Assembly (NCBI GenBank): GCA_025617745.1
Contig: CM046854.1
Location: 64,251,606 to 64,315,605 of the forward strand
Reading direction: 5' to 3'
Source of the DNA: Heliocidaris erythrogramma
Taxonomy: Eukaryota; Echinodermata; Echinoidea; Camarodonta; Echinometridae
DNA length: 64,000 bases
The stretch's first letter is position 1. Each line of letters begins with the position of its first letter. Below are positions 11,982 through 25,333 of this stretch, piece after piece. Under the pieces are notes generated by a model. That model had not been told where the DNA came from, made no database searches, and saw nothing but the letters and a program-made list of their open reading frames with translations. A program made the translations under genes and the position numbers.

Positions 11982-12384
11982 CTACATAGTGACGATTAGC
12001 CAAAAATAAACAACATATCAAAACAATAAGCAATGTAAACTTGTAGATCCTATATTTTGAAATCTACACAAAGCAGTCATCACTGAAGGTTATTTTGGAT
12101 CTTGCATTTGACTTTTCATTATGTTTCATAGTGTTACAGTGGGACACACAATTTTCACCAAAAAACTTATGATGTTCTGGGACAACTTTGCCCTACAACA
12201 CCGATTCATTAAAGATATTCCCTATCTTATTAGGTGGTATTTCCCCATGATATTAGTCCACTACCCTGACTGTTTCCGCATCGCGCCATCTGATATGTTT
12301 AGCCATTATACATCCTCAATAGTAAAACAATAACAGGTTTTTTTTTCTCGACGTGGTGAATTTTTGGGGATCGCAATATTAGTA
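11982..12384. other. LRR module intron, upstream of exon 10
   Basis: Closely matches 15,339-15,720 (shared GTGGGACACACAAT, TTCTGGGACAACTTT, CTGATATGTTTAGCCAT). This is duplicated intron of the LRR cassette. Confidence 0.75.
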
Positions 12385-13660
12385 TACAAATAATGCATGT
12401 TTACGAGTGCATTAGTGGATATGTACTGCACTAATGTTAAGTCACAATGCGATAATGAACAAGACTTGTCAAGTCCATAAATCCGTCTCATTGTGACTTA
12501 ACTGAGTGCAGTGCATATCACTAATGCTCGAGCCACAAAACATGATTTGTTTTATAAAATGGGTCAACAATATGAATATAAAGTCAAAAAATTGTTACAA
12601 AACCCATCAAAATGCAAAGAATCGCACCGTCAAGTAGGCTGCCACTTGCTTCCCTTTATGACATCACATTAAGCGCAGTCAAAAGTATAATGCGCGTGTC
12701 AGTATGCGCATCAAATTCCTTGCCAAGGCCTTATATGAAACTACGCGCATTTCATCGCGTCTTAAGTTTGTACGCCTTAGAGGTACCATACGTGCATGTC
12801 AGTCGTGCATTATTACTTTTTGCCGTGCATTATTATACTGTTAATAAATGGTTGGGAGTGCGTTAGTGCGATCCGGCAACGCAAAGGTTTTTATCGTGGT
12901 GTCTAACACACTCGGCTACTCCTACGCCTCGTGCGTTAGTACACCACGATAAAAAACCTTGGTGTTGCCGGATCGCACTAATGCACGAACTCAACCATGT
13001 ATTAATAGTTTTATAAAACGGGTCTACAAATTTAGTATTTTCTTACAATCTTAGTGTTAGATCCGGATTAGCCTTGCGTTAGTCTCCTCGCCGTACGTTA
13101 GTACTTTTTTGCACGGTCACGTGGTGTTATTTGACCAATCAGGATGGCTACATTCTTGAACCCGTTTTATAATATACAATAATGCATGCTTGCGAGTGCA
13201 TTAGTGAATAGGCACTGCACGAATGTTAAGTAACAATGGGGTAATGAACGAGACTTGTCGAGTTCATTATCCGTCTCATTGTGACTTAACCGAGTGGAGT
13301 GCATATCACTAATGCTCGAGCCACAAAACATGATTTGTTTTATAAAACGGGTCAACAATATGAATATAAAGTCAAAAAATGTTTACAAACCCATCAAGGG
13401 CAAAGAATCGCAAAGTCAAGGAGGCTGCCATTTGCTTCCCTTTATGACATCACATTAAGCGCAGTCAAAAAGTATAATGCGCGTGTCAGTGTGCGCATCA
13501 ACGTCCTTGCCATGGCCTTAACATATGAAACTACGCGCATTTCATCGCGTCTTAAGTTTCTACGCCCTAGCGGTATGCATACGCGCCGTGCATTATCACT
13601 TTTTGGTGCGCACTTTTGCACTCCCATGCATGGCTACATTCTTGAACCCATTTTATAATA
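12385..13660. repeat. 789 bp-spaced duplication with central hairpin
   Basis: Two direct copies of about 415 bp (12385-12800 and 13174-13590), sharing GAGTGCATTAGTG, CTCGAGCCACAAAACATG and TATGACATCACATTAAGCGC, lie either side of a hairpin (12850-12996). The whole block is absent from the sister module, so it is an insertion. ORFs inside are short and unconvincing. Confidence 0.8.
12850..12996. repeat. Long imperfect hairpin
   Basis: Arms of about 52 bp (GTTGGGAGTGCGTTAGTGCG, ATCCGGCAAC... and TTTATCGTGGTG against CACCACGATAAA...) with a loop of about 40 nt. Possible MITE or structured RNA; no further evidence. Confidence 0.8.
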
Positions 13661-13815
13661 ATTTTTGATGAGAACTTTTTTGAACGGTCATGAGGGTAGG
13701 AAAGAAATATGCACGGTCTCTTGGTAACATTTGACCATTTAGAATGCCTATATTCTGGGAACTCGTTTTATAATCCCGGATATGCGTGTAGTTAGGGAAA
13801 ACGAAATAGTCGGAT

Positions 13816-13850
<35 letters not shown>

Positions 13851-14521
13851 ATAGACCAATAGCATGTTTATATATAAAGCGGGATAAAATCTAGACTACT
13901 GGGTAATATACGAGATGATAATCATTGAATAGTTCGGTCCCGAGTATTAGTTCATCGTATATGTAGGCCGTCTTTTTCAATATTCTGTGTTCATGACCAA
14001 ATTAAGTTCCAACATAAAACTAGAGTTCAAAGGTTATTTCACATTGAAGAAGCATTATTGAGTTTTTAAGAAATTATGACATGGTATTACGGTTAATGGT
14101 CCTAAGGTAATTACACCCCAAACCCGTACCCATTTATAAGGGTCATTTTTGAGAAAAAAAATCGAACCCATAATTAGGGACTTCCATTTGAAAGCGAAAT
14201 GATTGGAAATCATTACCAACAAAGCTGCATAACATAAGCTTCTTTCACATCCTTCAAGCGCTCACATAAACAAAAATATTCTAACTCACATTAATGTTAA
14301 GATACATTGAGATGTTGCAATCTTGACCAATAATATCGTATTTTCATTTTCTGTCTGAAGAAGATTGTATTTTTTATGTTTCTTTCTTCGTCCTTCCTCC
14401 GTTGTATTTTTCCTTTAGGCCTATTTCATTTTCTTCTTGTCCTTCTCCTAAAAAAAAATAACATCCTATATATGCAAATATTTCGTTCATTCATTTTAAT
14501 GTCCTTACTCTATACCCAGAC
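13661..14521. other. LRR module boundary, GA tract
   Basis: From 13,774 (GGATATGCGTGTAGT), through a (GA)n tract at 13811-13852 and TAGTTCGGTCCCGAGTATTAG, it matches 15,723-16,100. From about 14,210 the next module copy begins. No exon seen. Confidence 0.65.
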
Positions 14522-14739
14522 GTTGTGTGTCCGGACAGGTTGGTTATCCGGACAGGTCATTTCTTAATAGTAAATCGAACAACTTCTCATGTAAATTTTT
14601 ACAAATCTTTCACAGCATCAGTTGAAAATTATGTGAATTGCAAAAATTCAGGGAGTTAATGTTACTTGATGCATATTTTTCGTAAAATCCTACGACAAAA
14701 TTGACAGGTTATTTTTTGTTAAGCGTCCGGACACACAAC
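14522..14739. mobile_element. Small MITE with GTTGTGTGTCCGGAC ends
   Basis: A 218 bp element with GTTGTGTGTCCGGAC at the left and its reverse complement at the right. It is present in the LRR module at 14.2-16.1 kb, at about the point where the sister module carries the 157 bp array (9262-10430). Confidence 0.78.
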
Positions 14740-15125
14740 CCCTCATGATATACTTTTTTTTGTTCTTTCGTATCTCTCCACCTCCACCTCTCCCTCTCTT
14801 CCAACCTAGTCTCCTTTCTCCCATCCTCGTTCACTTTTACTTTTCTGCATTATAGAACAGTTTTTGTCCACATGTCAATACTCTGCTGGCAATTTTGATA
14901 CATTATTGGAATGTTCCTCGCTATGCTATATTTTCTGTTGTATTAAAGATATTTCAAAGTTGTAACTAGGATGTCCTTTTATCAGCACCATGATGTAAAA
15001 CAGCTTTCGCTGATCATGCTTAATTCTGAACAAACTTATGCCTAAATAAAAAAAATTGAGTGAAAATGTGAAATCTTCATTTTGGAAAGTAATCGTTCTC
15101 ATCCATGTGTCATAATAACGCTTAC
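14740..15125. other. LRR module intron, downstream of exon 9
   Basis: Matches 10,490-10,600 and 11,430-11,765 of the sister module (CTTTCTCCCATCCTC, TGTTGTATTAAA, GAAATCTTCATTTTGG). The LINE piece at 10940-11400 is missing here. Confidence 0.7.
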
Positions 15126-15338
15126 CTTGCTAACCGATGCCTCGTCTTTCATTATCGTATAGAAGTCATCATGTAGACGGATTTTCTTTATTGTTAAAGC
15201 ATTCAGATGTGGCATAGAACAAAGTGCTTCTGCTAAGTCACGTGATGATGAGGATGATAACTCAACCTTAAGCGCGCTTCCTCCAGGGATTTTTCTAGAC
15301 ACAACACGGTACACATCCTGAAGACATAGTGTGACGAT
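15126..15338 (-). CDS. NLR exon 9: LRR cassette
   Basis: A 213 nt exon (71 codons), acceptor CACTGTGTAG and donor GTAAGC, phase 0-0. It encodes IVTLCLQDVYRVVSRKIPGG, LKVELSSSSSRDLAEALCSM and PHLNALTIKKIRLHDDFY, ending KDEASVSK. It is most similar to the exon at 11766, sharing even the IPGGSA linker, and lies in a duplicated module (about 14.2-16.1 kb). Confidence 0.86.
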
Positions 15339-16237
15339 CTACACAGTGACGGTTAAAGCAAAAATAGACAACAGCATATCAAAACAATAAGCAATGTAAA
15401 CTTTGTAGCTACTGTGTTTTGAAATCTAAACTTGAAGAAAAGAAGTCATCATTGAAGGTTATTTGGATCTTGCATTTGACTTTTCAAAACAATTATAGGT
15501 TTACTGTGGGACACACAATGTTCACCAATAAACCTATAATGTTCTGGGACAACTTTCCTCTACAACACCGATCCATTCAAGATTTTCGTATCTTATTAGT
15601 CCACTACCTGGAATCTTACCGCATCGCGCGATCTGATATGTTTAGCCATATGCACCCTCAAGTTACAGTAAAACAATAGCAGTTCTTTTCGACGTGGTGA
15701 ATTTGGGGGGATCGCGATATTAATGTGGGATATGCGTGTAGTGAAGAGATAGAGAGAGAGGGAGAGAGAGAGAGAGAGAATTAACCAAATATATAACGGG
15801 ATAAAATTATACGAGATGATAATCATTGAATAGTTCGGTCCCAAGTATTAGTTTATCGTATAATGTAGGCCGTCTTTTTTAATATTCCGTGTTTATGACC
15901 AAATTAAGTTCCAACATAAAAATAGAGTTCATAGGTTATTTCACATTCAAAAAGCATTATTGATTTTTAAAGAATCATAACATGGTATTACAGTTAATAG
16001 TCATATGGTAATTAGACCCCAAACCCGTACCCATTTTTAAGGGTCATTTCGGAAGAAAATCGAACCCATTATAAGGGACTTCCATTTAAAAACGAAATGA
16101 TTGGAACTCATTAAAGTAGCTATCCAAAGAAAATCACAAATATAGCAATTAATGTATCACTAGAAACTGGGAAGCTTACAGATGGCAATCGTATAAGTTT
16201 TATGTCAACTGCGTATCTGATGATTATAAAAACAACA
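15339..16237. other. LRR module intron, upstream of exon 9
   Basis: Homologous to 11,982-12,370 followed directly by 13,774-14,200 of the sister copy. Contains a (GA)n tract at 15747-15779. Confidence 0.7.
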
Positions 16238-19200
16238 TACCCAGGTAACAGGCCCATGTGGGGCCCATATGGGCATCATCCGGGCCATCTGGGCCATCTG
16301 GGCAAAAGGGAACCCATATAAATCCCATATGTATCCCTTGTGGGACCCATATGGGTTAACCCATTTTGAGATCTAATTGGGCCAGCCCATATGGGAACCA
16401 TATGGGAAAAGACTGGGAAAACCCATATGGGAATGACATGTAAATGCCCATATGGGTATCATATGGGAATAAGCTGGGCAAACCCACCCGGGAAACATCT
16501 GTAAATGCCCATATGGGTACCATATGGGAATAAGCTGGGAAAACCCATCTGTGAAACATATTCAAATGAGCATATGGGTATCATATGGGAATAAGCTGGG
16601 CAAAACCATCTGGGAAACATATGTAAATGCCCTTATGGATATCATGTGGGAATAAGCTGGGCAAACCCATATGGGAAAACATTTGTAAATGCCCATATGG
16701 GTATCATATGGGAATAAGCTGGGCAAACCTATCTGGGAAACATATATATTTGCCCAAATGGGTATCATATGGGAATAAGCTGGGCAAACCATCTGGGAAA
16801 CATATATATTTATCCAAATGGGTATCATGTGGGAATAAGCTGGGCAAAACCATATTGGAAAGACATGTAAATGCCCAAATGGGTATCACATCGGAGTAAG
16901 CTGGGCAAACCCATCTGGGAAACATATATTTTTGCCAAAATGGGTATTATATGGGAATAAGCTGGGCAAATCCATCTGGGAAACATATATATTTGCCCAT
17001 ATGGGTATCATATGGGAATAAAATGGGCAAACCAATATGGGAATGGCATGTAAATGCCCATATGGGTATAAAATGGGAATAAACTGGGCAAACCGATATG
17101 GGAATGACATGTAAATGCCCATATGGGTATAATATGGGAATATGCTGGGCAAACCCAAATGGGAAAGACATGTAAATGCCCAAATGGGTATCACATCGGA
17201 GTAAGCTGGGCAAACCCATCTGGGAAACATATATATTTTCCCACATGGGTATCATATGGGAATAAGCTGGGCAAACCCACCTGGGAAACATATATATTTG
17301 CCCATATGGGTATCATATGGGAATATAATGGGCAAACCGATATGGGAATGGCATGTAAATGCCCATATGGGTATAAAATGGGAATAAACTGGGCAAACCG
17401 ATATGGGAATGACATGTAAATGCCCATATGGGTATTACATGGGAATAAACTGGGCAAACCAATATGGGAAAGACATGCAAATGTCCACATGGGAATCATA
17501 CGGGAATATGCTGGGCAAACTCAAATGGGAAAGACATGTAAATGCCCATATGGGTATCATATGGGAATAAGCTGGGCAAACCCACCCGGGAAACATATAT
17601 ATTTGCCCAAATGGGTATCATATGGGAATAAAATGGGCAAACCGATATGGGAATGACATGTAAATGCACATATGGGTATTACATGGAAATAAACTGCACA
17701 AACCGATATGGGAATGACATGTAAATGCCCATATGGGTATTACATGGGAATAAACTGGGCAAACCAATATGGGAAAGACATATGAAAGCCCACATGGATA
17801 TCACATGGGAATAAGCTTGGCAACCCCATCTAGGGAAACAACTGTAAATACCCATATGGGTATCATATGGGAATATGCTGGGCAAACCGATATGGGAATG
17901 ACATGTAAATGCCCATATGGATATTACATGGGAATAAACTGGGCAAACCGATATGGGAATGACATGTAAATGCCCATATGGGTATTACATGGGAATAAAC
18001 TGGGCAAACCCAAATGGGAAAGACATGTAAATGCCCATATGGGATCTTTATAGGAGTAAGCTAGGCAAACCCGTCTGGGATATATATGTCGATACCCATA
18101 TGGGTAATAAATGGGAGTAAGCTGGCCAGACCCATATGGGAAAGACATATGAATGCCCACATGGATATCACATGGGAATAAGCTGGGCAACCCCATTTAG
18201 GGAAACAACTGTAAATACCCATATGGGTATCATATGGGAATATGCTGGGCAAACCGATATGAAAATGACATGTAAATGCGCATATGGGTATCATATGGGA
18301 ATAAAATGGGCAAACCGATATGGGAATGACATGTAAATGCCCATATGGGTATTACATGGGAATAAACTGGGCAAACCAATATGGGAAAGACATATGAAAG
18401 CCCACATGGATATCACATGGGAATAAGCTTGGCAACCCCATCTAGGGAAACAACTGTAAATACCCATATGGGTATCACATGGGAATATGCTGGGCAAACC
18501 GATATGAGAATGACATGTAAATGCCCATATGGATATTACATGGGAATAAACTGGGCAAACCGATATGGGAATGACATGTAAATGCCCATATGGGTTCTTT
18601 ATGGGAGTAAGCTAGGCAAACCCGTCTGGGATATATATGTCGATACCCATATGGGTAATAAATGGGAGTAAGCTGGCCAGACCCATATGGGAAAGACATA
18701 TGAATGCCCACATGGATATCACATGGGAATAAGCTGGGCAACCCCATTTAGGGAAACAACTGTAAATACCCATATGGGTATCATATGGGAATATGCTGGT
18801 CAAACCGATATGGAAATGACATGTAAATGCGCATATGGATATTACATGGGAATAAACTGGGCAAACCGATATGGGAAAGACATGCAAATGTCCACACGGG
18901 TATAACGTGGGAATTAGCTGGGCAAACCCAAATGGGATATATATGTCAATACCCATATGGGTAATAAATGGGAGTAAGCTGGCCAAACCCATATGGGAAA
19001 GACATATGAATGCCCACATGGATATCACATGGGAATAAGCTGGGCAACCCCATTTAGGGAAACAACTGTAAATGCCCATATGGGTATCATATGGGAATAT
19101 GCTGGGCAAAACGATATGGAAATGACATGTAAATGTCCACATGGGTATAACGTGGGAATTAGCTGGGCAAACCCAAATGGGATATATATGTCAATACCCA

Positions 19201-19655
19201 TATGGGTAATAAATGGAAGTAAGCTGGCCAAACCCATATGGGAAAGACATATGAATGCTCACATGGATATCACATGGGAATATGCTGGGCAAACCCATCT
19301 GGTAAACATATCTAAATGCCCATATGGGTATCATGTGGGAATAAGCAGGGGAAACCCCTGGGGAAAGACATATGAATGCCCATAGGGATATCACATGGGG
19401 AATAAGCTGGGCAACCCCATCTGGGGAAACAAAAGTCAATGCCCATATGGGTTTCATATGGGAGTAAGCTGGGCAAGTCCATATGAGTATGATATTCCAA
19501 AGTCCAAATGGGTGTCATTTTGAAATGACCTGGGCAAACCCATATGTTAAAATATGTAAACCCCAATGTGGGTATCATTATTGGAATGATCTGGACGAAC
19601 CCATGTGGGTAAGATGTGTATATCATAAACTGGGTAAACCCATATTCTTGAGGGG
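16238..19655. repeat. 61 bp minisatellite with CCCATATGGG palindromes
   Basis: About 3.4 kb, some 55 copies of a unit near 61 bp: AAATGCCCATATGGGTATCA, TATGGGAATAAGCTGGGCAA and ACCCATCTGGGAAACAT. Variants form blocks (for example those with GGGAAACAACTGTAAATACC from about 17,820). It begins at TACCCAGGTAACAGGCCCAT (16238). Both strands show many overlapping open frames because the unit lacks stops; they are not genes. Confidence 0.95.
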
Positions 19656-19770
19656 TACATACTTCTGACAAAAAAATTATCAGCATACTATTAAAGATCT
19701 ACATTGTTCACATTTGCAAACTGAATTCATATTTTGTTGTCATTATACTGGCCCTAACTTATCAAACGGT

Positions 19771-19991
19771 AATAGAGTACCGAAGTGTGACGTCATACCG
19801 CCCAAGTTGTTCTAAACAATTTTGTGCTGAACAATGGCGTGGTGATCACACCGGCACCAAACACTGAATTTGCCCTGCTCCAGCCCGTTGCTTGACTGAT
19901 TTCGCGGTGAACCTCAAGCACGGGCTTTGTTGTTTAGAACTAGTAACCTGGACGACGAGCGAATATGACGTCAGCACTTCGGTACTCTATT
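19771..19991. mobile_element. Small MITE with GAGTACCGAAGTG ends
   Basis: A 221 bp element whose ends AATAGAGTACCGAAGTG and CACTTCGGTACTCTATT are inverted, each followed inward by a TGACGTCA-type octamer. No ORF. Confidence 0.85.
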
Positions 19992-20380
19992 AATCTATGC
20001 AGACCTAAAGAATGTGAGAAGTGCTTAAGAGAAAATGAAAGCACCTCCCAACCCCATGTACTTTGACCCCTAGTACAAATGGTTGAGTCCACTTTTCAAA
20101 CCTGCGCCACCTTTTGAGGAAACGGCATTCCATTACTACTACTTTAATACGAAGGAAGCACTACACATCCGCCTCCCTACTCTTTGAAGGTAAGCTGCTT
20201 TTTATATCTTATCATTTCTTTCTAAATTCCATTTTCTCTTTGATATTGTTGTATTAATTTAAAAGTACATATATAGCCTGAGATGTACCATCCAGTGACA
20301 TTTTCTGGTCCATGACTGTCTTTTGTGGGATTATTATGAGTGAATTGATAGAGAAATGTTAATTCAGTTGAGATACCAGC

Positions 20381-20601
20381 ACTATGAACACGATGAACAA
20401 TTGCTTTGGTAGACAAAAGAACATCCCTTCATTACTATTATGTAAAATAAGCAGAACAGGTGAATATGCATGTGACACATGTTCTACATATTTTACATAA
20501 TAGCAATGAAGTGATGTTCTTTTGTCTACCAGGGCAATTGTGGAAGGTACAATAAAGGAGCTGTATATTTTGTCCGCTTCTTTGTTCGCCATGTTCATAG
20601 T
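20381..20601. mobile_element. Hairpin MITE, copy 2
   Basis: A 221 bp inverted repeat starting ACTATGAACACGATGAAC, with inner arms TTGGTAGACAAAAGAACATC and the reverse. It is the same family as 1837-2074, partly deleted. Confidence 0.75.
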
Positions 20602-21980
20602 GCAGTTTACCTTAGCTTAATACTCCCATTGTTTAAGTTGCAAGGCCCAAGAGGAAAGAAGTATGCCTGGGTCATATCGTTCATCCACCGCGTGATAGTT
20701 TACATTCCCTACTGGTCTGTTTATAACATGGGGTTGTGTGGTAACTCCTTGGTTTAACTAGTGGTCTGGCTTTCCATGTATATGGGCTAAGAAATCAAAA
20801 TCATTTCACTAGGCAAGTGTGTATCGAGCACATAATTATGCAGCTTCAATTTCAAGACAAGATGAATGTCATAGTTTATTATGTCATAATAATGTTATTG
20901 TTCGCTTCATGTGAGGAACATCTGCCATAAATGAATAATTGATGTGTCATTACTACCATTCTCAAAATATACAGATGATCTTGATATCTTTATAAAGTTG
21001 CCTTTCTTGCACTCTATTTCTCTCCCCTCCCCTTATTTCTGTATCAGTATTGTACCTTTATTCCGTACAACATTTTATTTTCTGCTATATTTCTTTTTTT
21101 CCCTTTTCCTTTTTCCTCTCGGGGGGGGGGTGGGACCCGACTCTCTTTGATTTTTTTTATTTTATGGAAACGGCATGATGTCTCGTAAATGTGGTATATA
21201 GAGAGAGTGAGAGAGAGAAGGGGAGGGGCAGGAGAGATAAAAACGAGCTAACATTTAGATTTGCTTTTTAAAAAATATCTGCATTGGTAATCAAAAATTG
21301 TAGCATATTTGCAAATTTCACTACAAAAGTTTAATATTGTAAATATGCTAGTGTAATATTTTTGGTGAAATTTTTTACTTGTACATATATCTCACTCTGT
21401 CGTTTCAGATCCAGCAAATAGACGAGAAAAACAACAACGGTACGAGGAAACAGCATAAGCAGTAACGTAACAACTAAAAAAATAAATTAACGTATATTCT
21501 AGATGGACAAAATGAAGAAGACTTCTGGAACGTGTTAAGATTATATCATGATTATATCCAAACTGGATGAAGCTGTTAAGGTGGCACCATAAGTAGTACC
21601 TGCAGGAAAATGTTTGCAGTATTCGGAACTGAAGAAATGTTTACTATGAATACTATGAAGGCTGGGAAAACTCCTTTCAACATGCCCTGGTCGTGTATGC
21701 ATCTCAACTATGGGGGAATGCACAATCAACTGATGAACAAAAACCGCAGCTTCATTAGATGTTGACCAGTAAATTGGATAATTATGAGGAAGTGCCAGAT
21801 GGAAACAACTATTGTTTATCCTTATCGTTTGGATAGCATGATGTGATTGTAATAACAAATACTGCATATTACTCATCTTTAATGTATGCATGGTGAAGGA
21901 GGCCTAGAGATTACAACTGGAGGAGAAAGTCTATTGTATATATATCAATTTATTCTACTTCTGACCGCCGTTCTGTTATT
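20602..21980. other. Intronic, no supported gene
   Basis: A G-run at 21121-21130 and a GA-rich tract at about 21200-21232. A minus-strand 116-residue frame (21541-21891) has no recognised domain and no splice support. Confidence 0.5.
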
Positions 21981-22648
21981 TGTGACCTGCCGCCTCAAAA
22001 CCTACAATAAGTCGCATGGACCACAACGTAGCAAACAGCCCAAAATAGTAAATTTGCTTGGATCAGTCGATTTTCTGTTTTTGATAGAAATGGGTAGTTT
22101 CTTTATCATTCTATCATGTCTCAAGTTTGTGAGTCGTAATTCGAGTTAAAAATATGTTTTGGGGCATTTTAAAATGACTCCTTTTTTTCACCCGTCGAGC
22201 TAATGAATGTTTGGAGAGCTCTTGTAATACTTTCATTCAATGCCAAATTACTACTTTACCTCCAAAGATATTAAATTGATTTTTGGAGTGAGTAATGAAT
22301 AGGTCCTCCTGGAGCAGCGTGCCAAAATTCAGCCTAATCTGATAATCCCTTCATACTGCATGTACTGGTTGCTATGGCCGTTCGAATACCCAGTTTTACT
22401 TGGGCGCACACAGAGAGCGAAGGTTAGCACTCTTTTGTTCCGAACTTAAATGGCCATTTTCTCTAAATAGGAGTTATTGATTGCTGGTTACATACTGATT
22501 CTAAATGTGATATTTAAAGGTGTTATCATTGAGTAAACTAGGCAAGTGATATACCATTGGAAAGCTGAGAATCTCTACTTTCAGAAAATGTATAAAACAA
22601 AAAAATAATTTTGGCGACTTATTGTAGGTTTTGAGGCGTCGGGTCACA
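21981..22648. mobile_element. MITE copy 1, 34 bp TIRs
   Basis: A 668 bp element with inverted ends TGTGACCTGCCGCCTCAAAA and CCTACAATAAGTCGC, matched at the right end by GCGACTTATTGTAGG and onward. No transposase. It is nearly identical in length and sequence to the copy at 59246-59906. Confidence 0.88.
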
Positions 22649-24094
22649 TTTGATGAATTCGCCAACTGGGCCTTTGGGTATTAAAATATTACTTAGCTCT
22701 TTGTGATAAGATACATGCATTTCTGAAAGAACATTCTAAACTCATGGGGCTTGATACTGAACTCCACTAGCCTGCACGTTTTGAAGGAACTAATGGCGAA
22801 AAATGGATAGTCTGAAATTGTTTCGGGGTATCGCCTTAACCATGACACATGTAGTGGCAAGCTATAATCCGGAGTCGACCCTTCCGAACAGATGCATATT
22901 TTTTTCAATAGTGAGAAGGAGCCGTGATATAAACTACCTAACCAATACAATATTGCATTATTTATTATTTTCACAATGTGTTTTTCTTTTAAGTTTGTTT
23001 TAAGTGTGTTGCCAAGGCTGTTCTTTAGAAATTGTACTTACAGTATCTAAACACACTTCCAATACCATGTGATGTGTCACAAAATGAATTGTATGAGAAA
23101 TGATTCCATCAAAATCCCACTATCATGTTTAATGGTAGACTCCTAAGCTTATTTCACTTCAATAATGTATATCGTTGCATTTCCTCAAGCTTAAAATGAA
23201 AAATCTCCAGTTCTTTTTGTAAGATGAACATTATGGTGGTTAATTGATTGATAATTTATTTAACCTGACAGCTAAGAAAGCAAGTTAGCGTATGTTTGTA
23301 AGCAAGCAACCGGGGGAAAAAATCTTTTAGTCCTATTCGAGGGACTTGGATTAATTCCTTACCAACTACACAGTATTAATTTCTAATATTAAAAAGGTTT
23401 ACTTTGAAATATGATTACTTACTATTTAATGGGTAAAACTATGTAGAAATAAGTGAATACATGATTGCATGAATGGGATTTATGGGGTACTTCATGGAAA
23501 TCTAATTACTGCTATGGAGTAAATTTCATGGGCATGTACGAATAAGTGAAAATATATTTGCAGATCAATATAAAATACATGTATGTCGTTGCCTATTCCC
23601 AACTTAAAAGTAAAATTCTTGTTTGATGAAAATATCATTTATAGATGCATATTTATAATAAAAAATGTTTATATACTTTGATAATCTAATTACTACTCTG
23701 GAGTAAATTTATTGGGTATGTAGCAATAAGTGAATACATGTCAGCGTGAATGAGTTTGGTGGGGGTACTTCATATATAGGCATGCTCACAAATTTGTTGA
23801 CCGCGCAAACAGGTCTGTTTTCAAGACAAAATTCCACAGGCAATACTCATTATTTGTGACATACATGTACACAGGTTGCATGGCAGGTCACCGGCAACTT
23901 ATATTTCAAGTACCCCCATTTTTCATTTTAATGTTGTTGTTTTTTGTACTGGCATAGCTGTGGTGAGAGGCTGATGATGATTGCATGATCAAGTAGTCTT
24001 TGTGTCCCATGACTTTCCTTAAAACCGATTTAGGAGTTGTCCCCTTGTATCGAATGAATAGACCAAAATAGGCATATTGTAAATCTCAGTTGCT
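22649..24094. other. Intronic, AT-rich; weak 260 bp duplication
   Basis: Two diverged copies around 23,430-23,560 and 23,685-23,790 share ATCTAATTACT, GGAGTAAATTT and GTGAATACATG. Nothing else supported. Confidence 0.5.
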
Positions 24095-24707
24095 AAATTA
24101 TTTCGGGCCCATGAGGGGGCCCATGGGGGAACACAATATATGGGATCAATCAAACTGTTCCCATATATTACCCAGATGGACCCCAGATTAAACCCATATG
24201 GGCCATCGGGTATGGCCCATATGGGTCCCCAATGGGCCTTGTGTGCAAAATACTATGGAAAATCTTATGGGGCCCATATGGGCATTCCCGTGTGCGACCC
24301 ATAAGGGATAGCCCATATTTTACCCACATATTGCCCACATTTATACCCAGATGGGCCCCAGGCCGAACCCATATTGGCGATCTGGGAAGGCCCATATGGG
24401 ACCCACATGGGCCTTGGGTGCAAAATCTTATGGGGCCCGTGTGGGCATTCCCATGTGCGACCCATATGGGAACCCACAGATAATACCCATATGGGATAGC
24501 CCATATTTTACCCACATATTGCCCACATTTATACCCTGATGGGCCCCAGGCCGAACCCATATTGGCGATCTGGGATGGTCCATATGGGACCCACATGGGT
24601 CTTGGGTGCAAAATCTTATGGGGCCCATATGGGCATTCCCATGTGGGACCCATATGCAAACCCATATGGGGCCTACATGATCCCCATATGGGCTTGCTAC
24701 CTGGGTA
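24095..24707. repeat. 180 bp array with CCCATATGGG palindromes
   Basis: About 2.5 copies of a 180 bp unit (GGGTGCAAAATCTTATGGGG, CCCACATTTATACCC, CCGAACCCATATTGGCGAT). The right end, TGCTACCTGGGTA, is the inverse of the left end of the array at 16238-19655. Confidence 0.88.
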
Positions 24708-24771
24708 AATAAAAGCTTTTCTCAGCATCTGCAATATCCGAGGATTCGCCAGAAATATAGCGATGTTTTGA

Positions 24772-25333
24772 TGTCGTCACACTAGGGACCAATCCTGCTT
24801 AAGCAGACGACGTCCTATAATGAATGAACGTAATTGCAATGCAATTATTTATCAAATTATAAAGAGTTTTTTTATATTTAAACATGACCTTATTTCACAC
24901 CATTCTAAAAGGGAAAGTGAAACTGATTCTGATAACTAAAACCGTTTGATTGTAAATACACAGGAGAAGGGTCAATGATCAATGAAATAAACCCCACTTT
25001 CAAATTGAAAAGCCCTCCGAATAATAGCACGGATGGTATTCGTTCCCTCTTGAAACGCCGAACATGCCCCGGTGCAAGTAGCTGAAAATACAATGGCGTC
25101 TTATTTTGTTTACAAGTGACTGATTCCTTTATTTTTTTAACGCTGCATTTTTCATCAAAATAATACCATACACGAAGTTAAGAGTGAGGCAACAGACTAA
25201 CATTAAGACTGACGCTAGTCAAGTAAGAGAAATAAGTAAAGAGGAGATGACAAAACAGGCACTGAAAAATGTGTAAGATGTTATGGGACGTCGTCTGCTT
25301 AGACAGGACTGGTCCCTGGTGTGTCGTCACACA
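24772..25333. mobile_element. MITE-like element, about 560 bp
   Basis: The ends carry inverted copies of CTAGGGACCAATCCTG and TTAAGCAGACGACGTCC (right side GGACGTCGTCTGCTTAG and CAGGACTGGTCCCTGG). The interior is AT-rich with no recognised product. Confidence 0.78.

Noticed and set aside
13167..13658. ORFs in the 12.4-13.7 kb block
   Set aside because: Not conserved between the two internal copies; the block is an insertion absent from the sister module.
16356..19686. Many overlapping ORFs rich in MGIYMSFPYRFAQ-like repeats
   Set aside because: Products of the stop-free 61 bp minisatellite on both strands; no domain, no splice or start support.
21541..21891. 116-residue minus-strand ORF as an NLR exon
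   Set aside because: No LRR signature, no in-phase splice sites, no recognised domain.
24168..24734. 188-residue ORF with GPHKILHPRPMWVPYGPS repeats
   Set aside because: Lies entirely in the CCCATATGGG array; periodic artefact.
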